A stretch of DNA of 64,000 nt from Bog-473 sp963726135 (GTDB lineage: Bacteria; Actinomycetota; Acidimicrobiia; Acidimicrobiales; RAAP-2). The position numbers and the translations under genes are program-made. Positions within the stretch are counted from its first letter, which is position 1, and each line of letters opens with the position of its first letter. The notes below the pieces were generated by a model that was not told where the DNA came from, made no database searches, and saw only the letters and a program-made list of their open reading frames with translations. Where the stretch lies: contig CAVSBE010000007.1 of the NCBI GenBank assembly GCA_963726135.1, positions 1 to 64,000 on the forward strand, given 5' to 3'. Positions 1 through 7,494 of the stretch are shown piece after piece.

Positions 1-2
1 TC

Positions 3-677
3 ACCTTCGGGATCCTCGGGCCGAAGGAGTCCTGTACCGGCGACCCGGTGCGGCGCCTCGGCAACGAGTACCTCTACCAGGAGCAGACCAAGATGAACAT
101 CGCCACCCTCGACGAGGCGGGCGCGAAGAAGATCATCGCCAGCTGCCCGCACTGCTTCAACACGATCAAGAACGAGTACCCGGCGTTGGGTGGGAATTAC
201 GAGGTCATCCACCACGCCCAGCTGCTCGAGCACCTGGTGAAGTCCGGCAAGCTCACTCCGGGCTCGGGCTACTCGGGCAAGGTCACCTACCACGACCCCT
301 GCTACCTCGGCCGGCACAACCGGGTCATCGAGGAGCCGCGCACGGTGCTGAGCGCCATCCCCGGCGTCGAGCAGATCGAGATGCGGCGCTGCAAGGAGCG
401 CGGGTTCTGCTGCGGGGCCGGCGGCGCCCGCATGTGGCTCGAGGAGAACATCGGCAAGCGGGTCAACATGGAGCGCACCGAGGAGGCGCTCGGCACGGGT
501 GCCGACGTCGTGTCGACCGCCTGCCCCTACTGCATGATCATGCTCGACGATGCCGTGCGCGCCTTCGACAAGCAGGACGACGTGCGCGTGCTCGACCTCT
601 CCCAGTTGGTCGAGGAGTCGCTCAACGGTGGCTCCGCGCCCGTCTCGGCGCCGACGCCGGCCGAGTCGCCGGCCTGA
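3..677 (+). CDS. Fe-S oxidoreductase with CCG cysteine-rich domains, C-terminal part (5' end outside window)
   Basis: The reading frame is open from base 3, so the true start lies left of the window; the first in-frame GTG at 48 is internal because the upstream codons (ILGPKESCTGDP) already match the family. Two cysteine-rich repeats of the heterodisulfide-reductase/glycolate-oxidase Fe-S subunit type are visible: SCPHC, HDPCYLGR, then FCCGAGGARMW and ACPYC. In this family such domains bind an Fe-S cluster and pass electrons between a flavoprotein and a quinone or other carrier at the membrane. The partner subunit is not in the window. The C-terminal tail is Ala/Pro-rich. The family is clear; the physiological donor is unknown. 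Confidence 0.88.
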   Translation, partial: TFGILGPKESCTGDPVRRLGNEYLYQEQTKMNIATLDEAGAKKIIASCPHCFNTIKNEYPALGGNYEVIHHAQLLEHLVKSGKLTPGSGYSGKVTYHDPCYLGRHNRVIEEPRTVLSAIPGVEQIEMRRCKERGFCCGAGGARMWLEENIGKRVNMERTEEALGTGADVVSTACPYCMIMLDDAVRAFDKQDDVRVLDLSQLVEESLNGGSAPVSAPTPAESPA

Positions 678-705
678 GCATCTCGCGAACCGGGCCGTCG
701 GGCGT

Positions 706-1131
706 TCAGCCCGGCGCGATCATCCCGTAGGCACGGTCGGGGCGCAGCATGACGACGAGCCGCTTGTCGTTGACCATCGACGCCCGGTAGTCGTCCCAGT
801 CGGGGTGCTCACCATTGGCCTCGCGGTAGTAGGAGACGAGCGCCTCGACCGTGGCGTCGTGCGGGTCGGCCGCCACCGGCATGAGCTCGGCCTGGGCCTC
901 CACGACGACGTACTGGTAGAAGTTGTCGCCCAGCACGTAGAGCGAGGCCCGCGGGTCGTGCCGCAGGTTCTTGGTCTTGGCCCGGTCGTCGGTCACGGAG
1001 ATCCGCACGACCCCGTCGTCCCCCAGCAGGTACAAGATGTTGGAGAGCTGCGGCCGCCCGTTGGAGCGGACGGTGACGAGGACCCCCTGCTTGCGGGTCC
1101 GGATGAAGTCGAGTGCCTCGGTCAGATCCAT
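706..1131 (-). CDS. PPOX-class F420-dependent oxidoreductase
   Basis: The protein is 141 aa, the usual length of single-domain pyridoxamine-phosphate-oxidase-like split-barrel proteins of actinobacteria. The N-terminus (MDLTEALDFIRTRKQGVLVT) and the segment around RASLYVLGDNFYQYVVVEA fit the FMN/F420-binding barrel. Family members use reduced F420 or bind flavin to reduce or sequester small molecules; the substrate cannot be read from sequence. The gene converges on the Fe-S oxidoreductase gene (28 bp between stops), and the aquaporin gene lies upstream on the same strand, 18 bp away, so the two may be co-transcribed. Confidence 0.8.
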   Translation of the reverse strand: MDLTEALDFIRTRKQGVLVTVRSNGRPQLSNILYLLGDDGVVRISVTDDRAKTKNLRHDPRASLYVLGDNFYQYVVVEAQAELMPVAADPHDATVEALVSYYREANGEHPDWDDYRASMVNDKRLVVMLRPDRAYGMIAPG

Positions 1132-1149
1132 GGATCCGACGGTAGCGGG

Positions 1150-1905
1150 CTAGGTGTCGACCGTGACCACCGTGACGTCGACCGCGACGTCTTCGGAGTT
1201 GTCGGCGAGCAGCCAGTGCAGGATCGCGGCGATCAGCCCGCCCACCATGGGGGCGATCAGGAAGAGCCAGACCTGGCTGAGCGCGGTGCCACCGACGACG
1301 AGGGCCGGGCCGAGCGACCGGGCCGGGTTGACCGAGGTGCCCGTGAGCGGGATGCCGATCAGGTGGACGACCACCAGGCCGAAGCCGATGGCCACGCCGG
1401 CCGCCCCTTGAATGGCCGCCTTGTGGGTGGCGAAGAGCACGACCATGACGAAGACGGTGGTGAGGACCACCTCGATGAGGAAGGCCCCGCCCTGGCTGAC
1501 GTGCAGGTGGGAGGCCGAGCCGTAGCCGTCTGCGCCCAGGCCGACCAGGCTCTTCGAGTAGAAGGGCGACGTGTCCATCATGGCGTAGAGGAGGTAGGCG
1601 CCCGCGATGGCGCCGGCCAGCTGCGCCACGATGTAGGCCACGCCCTCGACGAGCTCCATGCGTGCGGTGGCGATGAAGCCGAGCGTCACGGCCGGGTTGA
1701 CGTGCGCGCCGGAGATCGGTCCGATGGCGTAGGCCAGCGCGGCCAGCACGAGCCCGAAGGCGAGGGCGGTGACCGCCACGCCCGCCGAGAAGCTGAGCCC
1801 GAAGAGCTTGAAGCCGAAGGACTCGGTGGCGACTCCGACGGCAACGACGACCAGTATCAGCGTGCCGAAGAACTCCGCTGCAAGCTTCCTTGGGTCCAGC
1901 TGCAT
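1150..1905 (-). CDS. aqpZ: Aquaporin (MIP family), AqpZ-like water channel
   Basis: The protein is 251 aa with six hydrophobic segments and both NPA boxes: NPA at residues 70-72 (GAHVNPAVTLG) and 193-195 (SVNPARSLGP). The Arg right after the second NPA is the conserved selectivity-filter arginine. This supports a water channel in the cytoplasmic membrane rather than a glycerol facilitator, whose second box is usually followed by aspartate (NPARD). An ideal ribosome-binding site, AGGAGGT, lies 7 nt before the ATG (plus-strand 1913-1919), which fixes the start. The last ~15 residues (VDVTVVTVDT) are a short polar tail. Confidence 0.9.
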   Translation of the reverse strand: MQLDPRKLAAEFFGTLILVVVAVGVATESFGFKLFGLSFSAGVAVTALAFGLVLAALAYAIGPISGAHVNPAVTLGFIATARMELVEGVAYIVAQLAGAIAGAYLLYAMMDTSPFYSKSLVGLGADGYGSASHLHVSQGGAFLIEVVLTTVFVMVVLFATHKAAIQGAAGVAIGFGLVVVHLIGIPLTGTSVNPARSLGPALVVGGTALSQVWLFLIAPMVGGLIAAILHWLLADNSEDVAVDVTVVTVDT

Positions 1906-2047
1906 TGTGGTGACCTCCTGTGTCCCGGCGAGGGAAATCGGACACGGAAAGTCTCGCAGCGCTGCCGGGCGCAGGCGCGGATGCCCGGCACGGAGGGCCA
2001 GGTCAGGGGGCCGTACGCCGACACGGCCGGCGTCTCAGGAGGGAGCT

Positions 2048-2470
2048 CTAAATTGCGGCCATGGCCCGCTCGTCCGCCTCGCGCAGGCGGGTGGCCATGG
2101 CGGCCAGCATCTTGCGCGAGAGGGCGGGCACCGCGTCGAGTACGCCGTTGAATTGACGCTGCCCGAGCACGAGCAGCGTCATGTCGGTCTCGGAGGTCAC
2201 CGTGGCGGAGCGAGGACGGCGGTCGAGCAGCGCCATCTCACCGAAGTACTGGCCCGGGCCGAGCGTCGCCACCTTGCGGTTGTTGCGCCGCACCGCAGCC
2301 TGGCCCTTGACGATGAGGAAGAACTCCCGCCCGATCGTTCCCTGCTCGCACAGCATCCGGCCGGGCGGCACGGTCACCTCCTCGAGAGCCCTCTTGATCG
2401 TGCGCAGGTCCTTGGCCGACGAGGTGGAGAACAGCCAGATCTTCGAGAGGTCGAGGTCAGGGTGGCTCAT
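2048..2470 (-). CDS. Single-domain cyclic-nucleotide-binding protein
   Basis: The protein is 140 aa and consists almost wholly of a CRP/PKA-type cNMP-binding fold. The phosphate-binding cassette is well kept (FGEMALLDRRPRSATV), including the Glu and Arg that contact the ribose and cyclic phosphate. There is no C-terminal helix-turn-helix, so it is not a CRP/Fnr transcription factor by itself; the tail is a short amphipathic helix. It may act as a stand-alone second-messenger sensor. It lies downstream of glnB on the same strand with a 92-bp gap that carries a CCCCC-GTTC-GGGGG hairpin at 2516-2529. Confidence 0.8.
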   Translation of the reverse strand: MSHPDLDLSKIWLFSTSSAKDLRTIKRALEEVTVPPGRMLCEQGTIGREFFLIVKGQAAVRRNNRKVATLGPGQYFGEMALLDRRPRSATVTSETDMTLLVLGQRQFNGVLDAVPALSRKMLAAMATRLREADERAMAAI

Positions 2471-2562
2471 GGCCCGAAAGAGTAGCCCCTGCCCTTCGCG
2501 ATCGCCCTGCTGTCACCCCCGTTCGGGGGGATCCGTCGGCACGGCGCCGGCGCACCCGAAGC

Positions 2563-2901
2563 TCAGACGGCGTCGGCGCCGCGCTCGCCCGTGCGCACCC
2601 GGACGACCGTCTCGGCGGGCACGACCCACACCTTGCCGTCGCCGATCTTCCCCGTCGCCGCCGAGGACACGATGGCGTCGACGACGGCCTCGGCCCGGTC
2701 GTCATCGACCAGCACCTCCACGCGCATCTTCGGCACGAAGTCGACCTGGTACTCCGCCCCCCGGTAGTTCTCCGTGTGGCCCCGCTGGCGGCCGAAGCCC
2801 TGCGCCTCGGTCAGGGTCATGCCTTGGACGCCCATGTTCTTGAGGACGTTCTTCACGTCATCGATCTTGAACGGCTTGACCACTGCTACCACGAGCTTCA
2901 T
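2563..2901 (-). CDS. glnB: Nitrogen regulatory protein P-II (GlnB type)
   Basis: I place the start at the ATG at 2901 because MKLVVAVVKPFKIDDV is the universal P-II N-terminus and gives the usual 112 aa. An upstream in-frame start at 2916 would add five residues. The T-loop tyrosine is Y51 (RGAEYQVDF), the site of uridylylation or adenylylation, and the C-terminal TVVRVRTGERGADAV segment belongs to the ATP/2-oxoglutarate site. P-II trimers sense 2-oxoglutarate and ATP/ADP and control nitrogen assimilation. By my hand alignment it differs from the second P-II (6113-6451) at 18 of 112 positions. It has no amt partner and I see no GlnR box before it. Confidence 0.93.
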   Translation of the reverse strand: MKLVVAVVKPFKIDDVKNVLKNMGVQGMTLTEAQGFGRQRGHTENYRGAEYQVDFVPKMRVEVLVDDDRAEAVVDAIVSSAATGKIGDGKVWVVPAETVVRVRTGERGADAV

Positions 2902-3042
2902 CCGCGCACTCCTCACGATCGGTCGGGCCCCCCAGGCCCCGCACGCACGTTAGTGACCCGACCGGCCGCTCGTCGGAGCGTCGCCCGGGGCATCGACCAC
3001 CTGCGAAAAGGAGTCGATCCGGGGGAGCGATAGCCTTCGTCG

Positions 3043-3639
3043 ATGCCTTCGAGTCAAGACGCCGGGAGTTCTGGAGGCGACGACGCACCACGCATGACAC
3101 GGTGGGAGCGGTTCAAGTACACGATCGTGCGGCCCGACGACGAGGCCGACGACAAGAAGAACGCCACCGACGACCGCTCGGTCGAGGAGCTCGAAGACAC
3201 CATTGCGCGCTCCGACGACAAGGAGCGGGCCATTGGGCTCGTGGCGGCGCCGCTGGCCGCCCTCGTCGGCATCATCATCAGCTCGGCCTCCATCGACTAC
3301 GCCCGGAACCACCACCAGAGCACGACGGTCTACGTCGAGCTCACCTACATGATCCTGCTCATGGCCGTGCTCATCCTGGTGACCTCCCTGCTGCGCAAGC
3401 GGCTCTTCCAGGGGATCACCCTCGCGATCTACGGACTGGGGGTCGTCAACCTGCACTACTGGGGCTTCGGCATCCCGTTCCTCATGGCCGGCGCCTGGTA
3501 CCTGGTCCGCTCCTACCGCCTGCAGCAGGCGCTCAAGCGGGCCGGGGGCGGCGGGTCGTCCCCGCCGAACCGCGGTGCCAGCCGGCCCGCCAACGGGTCA
3601 CGGCCGCGCTCGAACAAGCGCTACACGCCACCGACCTGA
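3043..3639 (+). CDS. Hypothetical membrane protein with three to four TM segments
   Basis: The protein is 198 aa. A charged N-terminal third (about residues 1-62, rich in Asp/Glu/Lys) is followed by hydrophobic helices near residues 66-88, 99-119 and 125-155, then a basic, Gly/Pro/Arg-rich tail. The motif NLHYWGFGIPFLMAGAWYLVRSYRLQ near the end of the membrane region is the most distinctive part (given here as positions ~137-162). I do not recognise a named family. It is divergent from glnB (141 bp between starts) and overlaps the 3' end of the convergent membrane protein gene. Coding quality is good throughout. Confidence 0.7.
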   Translation: MPSSQDAGSSGGDDAPRMTRWERFKYTIVRPDDEADDKKNATDDRSVEELEDTIARSDDKERAIGLVAAPLAALVGIIISSASIDYARNHHQSTTVYVELTYMILLMAVLILVTSLLRKRLFQGITLAIYGLGVVNLHYWGFGIPFLMAGAWYLVRSYRLQQALKRAGGGGSSPPNRGASRPANGSRPRSNKRYTPPT

Positions 3640-4233
3640 GCACCGCCGCCGGCCCCGGCATCCGGCTTCTGGCGTCGCCGGAGCAGCACCACGGCGACGA
3701 CGGCCGACGAGGAGGACGAGCAGGACGGCGGGGAGGATGTACACGGTCGCTGACGAGTGCTCCGCGTCGACGACCGACACGGGTGAGACCAGTGCGGGGT
3801 CCCCCGGCACCGCGACGGCGCGGATGACGGTCCCCGGGGCATGGAGCGCGGTACCCGGCAGCTGCTCGTTGTAGCGGTGGCCGCCGAGCCCGTAGGTGCC
3901 CCGGCACGCGTACCCCGCGCCGTTGCTGCCGCTGCCCCCGAGAAGCCCCTGACAGCTCGTGACGGTGACCTTCACCGCGACGCCCTGGTTGTGGAGCTGG
4001 TCGATCTGGTGGTTCTTGTCGAGGCCGACGACCGTGAACACGACGACGAGCACCGCCAGCGTGGCGACCACGATGCCGACGAGCACCCGGGCGAGACGGC
4101 GACCGTCGATCTGTACCGCGGCGCCGCGTAACGGGGCGACCCGCTCATCGGCGTCCGGTGCGGAACCGGGGCGGGACGCTGCACCCGATGAGTCGTCGGC
4201 GCCGGCGGACCGGCCGCTGCTCGGGTTCGACAT
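3621..4233 (-). CDS. Hypothetical membrane protein, probable frameshift near the C-terminus
   Basis: The most natural start is the ATG at 4233 (MSNPSSGRSAG), although the frame is open to 4311. The protein has a Ser/Ala-rich cytoplasmic start, a TM helix (ARVLVGIVVATLAVLVVVFT), an extracellular domain of ~110 residues with two Cys (CQGLLGG and YACRGTYGLGG), and a second C-terminal TM helix. In the annotated frame the helix ILPAVLLVLLV runs into GRRRRGAAP, while one frame over the DNA reads VVAVVLLRRRQKPDAG, a proper helix end. I therefore infer a one-base error or mutation near 3705-3720, with the true stop at 3621. The function is unknown. Confidence 0.6.
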
Positions 4234-4351
4234 CGGCTGCTCGTCTGTGGTCAAGACCGGGAGATCGTAGCGGTGGCGGGCACCCGGGAACGTTGGCGCC
4301 CGGCAGCCCATAGCCGCCCGCCCGCCGCCCCGGTGCGTCGGGGGTTGTGGA

Positions 4352-4389
4352 TTAACAAGCCCGAAACACAGCGGTGACCATGCGGAAAC
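4352..4389 (+). promoter_or_regulatory. Tandem GlnR box upstream of amt-glnK
   Basis: Four half-sites with exact 6-bp spacing are visible: TTAAC (4352-4356), GAAAC (4363-4367), GTGAC (4374-4378), GAAAC (4385-4389). This matches the actinobacterial GlnR consensus gTnAC-n6-GaAAC repeated twice (a1-b1-a2-b2), as known for amtB promoters in Streptomyces. The box ends 124 bp before the amt start codon. GlnR is expected to activate amt-glnK under nitrogen limitation; the glnR gene itself is not in the window. Confidence 0.8.
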
Positions 4390-4453
4390 TCCTGCCCTGC
4401 ATTGTTGCTCCGACGGGGAGAAACCGTCCGAAATGGCTTGCGTACCTTGCGGT

Positions 4454-4473
4454 CTGTGACGTCGGAGTCACAG
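4454..4473. promoter_or_regulatory. Inverted repeat CTGTGAC-N6-GTCACAG between GlnR box and amt start
   Basis: This is a perfect 7-bp inverted repeat with a 6-nt spacer, 40 bp before the amt start codon. It resembles a CRP-type site (TGTGA...TCACA), but with 8 rather than 6 bases between the half-sites; its GTGAC/GTCAC core also resembles a GlnR a-box pair. It may be a second operator or a 5'-UTR hairpin. Confidence 0.45.
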
Positions 4474-4513
4474 GGCGGAGCGCCGGGGCGCAACGACAGT
4501 TAGGAGAGGCGTA

Positions 4514-6079
4514 GTGATCCACCTAATGGGAGCGATCGTTCCCGTTCCTTATCCGAGTTGGCTGAATCCGGCCGACAACACGTGGCAGATCACCGCCGCG
4601 ACGTTCGTCGGCTTGATGAGCCTCCCCGGCTTGGCCGTGCTCTACGCGTCGATCGTCCCGAAGAAGTGGGCGGTCAACGTGATGGCCATGATGTTCGCCG
4701 GCTTCTCACTCGTGCTCATCGCCTGGGTGCTCTGGTCCTACAAAATGGGATTCGGCGCGACCTCCATCGGCGGTGGTGTGAACAACGGGGTGCAGACCCA
4801 ATTGAGCGGTGTCGGATGGGTGAAGCACTTCTTCGAGAACTTCGTCGGCAAACCGGGAGGCATCACCAACAGCGTGGGTGAACAGGGACAGGCGGTCTCA
4901 GCCGCCAACACCCTCATCCCGTTCCATTTCCCGACCTCGAGCCTGGCGTACTTCCAGTTCGTGTTCGCCGCCATCACCCCCCTGCTGTTCCTGGGGAGCG
5001 TGCTCGGGCGCATCAAGTTCCTCGCCTGGTGCCTGCTCGTGCCGCTGTGGTCGACGTTCGTGTACGCCATCGACGCGTTCCTCCTCTGGGGCGGCGGCTA
5101 CTTCGCCCAGGAGGGAGCGCTCGACTTCTCGGGCGGGTACGTCATCCACATGTCCGCCGGCGTGTCCGGCTTCGTCGCCGCGTGGGTCCTCGGGCCGCGG
5201 CTGCTCCGAGATAGACAGCACGCCTTGCCCAACAACCTGGTCATGGCGGGCGTCGGTGCGGGCATCCTGTGGCTGGGCTGGAACGGCTTCAACGGCGGAG
5301 ACCCGTACTACGCGGGTGCCAGCGCGGCGGCGGCCGTCATCAACACGAACATCGCCACCGCGACCGGTGTCGTGGTCTGGATGCTGATGGACGCCTGGTT
5401 CACGAAGGAGCGAAAGCCCACCTTCCTCGGTGGTGTCAACGGCATGATCTGCGGCCTGGTCGGCATCACGCCGTGCGCCGGCTGGGTCAACGGACGGGGA
5501 GCCATCTACATCGGCGCCATCTGCTCGGCCTTCGTCTGGGTGGCGTGGAACTACCTGTCCAAGGTGCGGCCGTTCTCGAAGGTCGACGACGCGCTGGGCG
5601 TCGTGTACACCCACGGCATGGCCGGCTTCTTGGGCGGCATGTTGCTGGGCATCTTCGGCGACCCGAACATGATCCAGTACGGCTGTGGCCACCTCACTCC
5701 AGCCGGGCAGGTCGTGGCCACGAGCCCGACGACCTACGCCACGGGCACGGCGCACTGCGTGATCACATCGGTCAACGGGCTGATGTACACGGGATCGGCG
5801 CACCAGCTGTGGGAACAGTTCCGAGCGGCGATCTTCGTCATCATCTGGTCCGCACTGATCACCTTCATCCTGATGAAGCTGATCGGCCTGGTCCTGAGGG
5901 GCGCCCGCTACAAGGACGACATCCTCGAAGTCGGCGACCTCGCCATCCACGGCGAGGAGGCGTTCCCCGACGAGGGGTTCGCCACCCGCAGCGACGGCGC
6001 CTTCGCCATGGCCGGTCTCGACAGGGCCGGTTCGGACGAACCCGAACCGATACCACCACCTCCAGGTGGCGGTTCCTAG
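4514..6079 (+). CDS. amt: Ammonium transporter, Amt/MEP/Rh family
   Basis: The protein is 521 aa and starts at a GTG preceded by AGGAGAGG (4502-4509). It has about eleven hydrophobic helices. The twin pore histidines are H212 (GYVIHMSAGVSGF) and H367 (VYTHGMAGFLGG), the pair that conducts NH3/NH4+ in AmtB-type channels. The proteins of this family are trimers in the cytoplasmic membrane. The C-terminal ~60 residues are cytoplasmic, acidic and Pro-rich (EPEPIPPPPGGGS), the part that normally meets GlnK. The glnK gene follows after 33 bp, and a tandem GlnR box lies upstream, so expression should rise in nitrogen limitation. Confidence 0.95.
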   Translation: MIHLMGAIVPVPYPSWLNPADNTWQITAATFVGLMSLPGLAVLYASIVPKKWAVNVMAMMFAGFSLVLIAWVLWSYKMGFGATSIGGGVNNGVQTQLSGVGWVKHFFENFVGKPGGITNSVGEQGQAVSAANTLIPFHFPTSSLAYFQFVFAAITPLLFLGSVLGRIKFLAWCLLVPLWSTFVYAIDAFLLWGGGYFAQEGALDFSGGYVIHMSAGVSGFVAAWVLGPRLLRDRQHALPNNLVMAGVGAGILWLGWNGFNGGDPYYAGASAAAAVINTNIATATGVVVWMLMDAWFTKERKPTFLGGVNGMICGLVGITPCAGWVNGRGAIYIGAICSAFVWVAWNYLSKVRPFSKVDDALGVVYTHGMAGFLGGMLLGIFGDPNMIQYGCGHLTPAGQVVATSPTTYATGTAHCVITSVNGLMYTGSAHQLWEQFRAAIFVIIWSALITFILMKLIGLVLRGARYKDDILEVGDLAIHGEEAFPDEGFATRSDGAFAMAGLDRAGSDEPEPIPPPPGGGS

Positions 6080-6112
6080 GCCCGAGACAGACAGGACGAA
6101 AGGAGCTCAACA

Positions 6113-6451
6113 ATGAAGCTGATCGTGGCAGTCCTCAAGCCGTTCAAGCTCGACGACGTCAAGGAGACCCTGAAGAACCTCGGAGTGCAGGGCATGACCC
6201 TCACCGAGGCCCAGGGCTTCGGGCGCCAGCGAGGACACACCGAGGTGTACCGGGGTGCGGAATACGAGGTGGACTTCGTCCCCAAGATCCGCATCGAGGT
6301 GCTGGTGGACGACGGGCAGGTCGACGACGTGGTCGACGCGATCGTCTCCTCGGCAGCAACCGGGAAGATCGGTGACGGCAAGGTCTGGGTCATCCCGGTC
6401 GACACCGTGGTGCGCGTGCGTACCGGAGAACGCGGGGCTGACGCGGTGTAA
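6113..6451 (+). CDS. glnK: Nitrogen regulatory protein P-II (GlnK type)
   Basis: The protein is 112 aa with the T-loop Y51 (RGAEYEVDF) and the C-terminal TVVRVRTGERGADAV segment identical to its paralogue at 2563-2901. Position directly behind amt, with the RBS AAAGGAG just before the ATG, marks it as the GlnK that plugs the Amt pore when 2-oxoglutarate is low. Differences from the paralogue concentrate at residues 68-72 and at position 45 within the T-loop, the surfaces that decide partner choice. The operon ends with a strong hairpin at 6482-6520. I saw no glnD/glnE gene nearby. Confidence 0.95.
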   Translation: MKLIVAVLKPFKLDDVKETLKNLGVQGMTLTEAQGFGRQRGHTEVYRGAEYEVDFVPKIRIEVLVDDGQVDDVVDAIVSSAATGKIGDGKVWVIPVDTVVRVRTGERGADAV

Positions 6452-6481
6452 CGCGCAGTCGGTCCTGCAGACGGTCGGTAT

Positions 6482-6520
6482 GGCCGGGGCGCGGCGAGGC
6501 GCCCCGGCCAGCCGCCTTTT
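6482..6520 (+). terminator. Rho-independent terminator of amt-glnK
   Basis: GGCCGGGGCGC (6482-6492) pairs perfectly over 11 bp with GCGCCCCGGCC (6499-6509) around a 6-nt loop, followed by a short T-run at 6517-6520. It lies 31 bp after the glnK stop. Confidence 0.75.
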
Positions 6521-6615
6521 CGGGGCCTCACGCGTCGGGGCTTCGCACGTCGTGGCCCTGGACGCTCAGCCGGTCGGGACGCTGAGCCGTCGGGACGCTC
6601 AGCCGCTCTAGATGC

Positions 6616-7384
6616 TCAGCCGGTCGGCTGGTCCGCCTGGCGGGCGACGGCCGCCGCCGCGGCCGCGGCGGCCTCGGGGTCACCGAGGTAGTCGGCGGAG
6701 CGCACGGACAGGTCGTCGTCGAGGAGCATGCGGTAGGGGATGCCGGTCGGGATCTCCAGACCGGTGATGGCGTCGTCGGCGATGCGCTCGAGGTGCTTGC
6801 GCAGCGCCCGGATGGAGTTCCCGTGCGCGGCCACCAGCACCGCGCCGCCCTTCTCCGCGGTGGCGCGCAGGTCCGGCACGATGGCCGACTCCCAGTAGGG
6901 GACGGTCCGTCGGACGACGTCGGCCAGGCACTCGGTGCGCGGGACGTCGCCCGGGTCGAGGTCGCGATACGCGCGGGTCGCCGGCGACCTCGTAGGGATT
7001 GTCGGCGCCGAGCGGCGGGGGAGGCGTGTCGTAGCTGCGCCGCCACAGCATGAGCTGGGCCTCCCCGAACTCCTGCTTCGTCTGGGCCTTGTTCTTGCCC
7101 TGCAGGTCCCCGTAGTGGCGTTCGTTGAGGCGCCAGTCCCGCCGCACCGGGAGCCAGCTGCGCCCGGCCGCTGCCAGGGCGATCTCGGCGGTGCGGATGG
7201 CCCGCGTCAGCACCGAGGTGTGCAGCATCCGCAGGTCCAGGCCCTCCTCGGCCTCCAGCAGCTCGCCGCCGGCGTGGGCCTCGGCCTCCCCGGCCGGGGT
7301 CAGGTCGACGTCGACCCAGCCCGTGAACAGGTTCTCGGCGTTCCAGGTCGACTGGCCGTGGCGGAGCAGGACCAGATCGAGCAC
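6616..7384 (-). CDS. gpmA: 2,3-bisphosphoglycerate-dependent phosphoglycerate mutase, frameshifted
   Basis: Read across one frameshift, the product is about 255 aa. It starts at a GTG (7384): VLDLVLLRHGQSTWNAENLF has the RHG catalytic histidine motif. Later come LNERHYGDLQGKNKAQ and LVAAHGNSIRALRKH (second histidine), all typical of the dPGM family of glycolysis. Near 6969-6975 the frame breaks: DNPYEVAGDPR must continue as RDLDPGDVPRTECLADVV one frame over, so there is one extra base in a CGCG tract. Both halves are well conserved, so I suspect a sequence error in an otherwise working glycolytic gene. The C-terminus has an Ala-rich stretch. Confidence 0.85.
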
Positions 7385-7494
7385 GGGTGCGATGGTATGC
7401 GAGCCCGGAGCAGGTCCGGCAAAGCCGCTAGAAACTCCGGCATGGCGATCGCCCTCCCGTCCCCCGCCCGCACCGATGCCGGAGCCGAACCGAG

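Noticed and set aside
550..2151. A 533-codon plus-strand frame
   Set aside because: It runs antisense to the PPOX and aquaporin genes, and its sequence is low-complexity with no recognisable domain.
2516..2529. CCCCC-GTTC-GGGGG as terminator of glnB
   Set aside because: No T-run follows on the glnB strand, so I do not call it a terminator.
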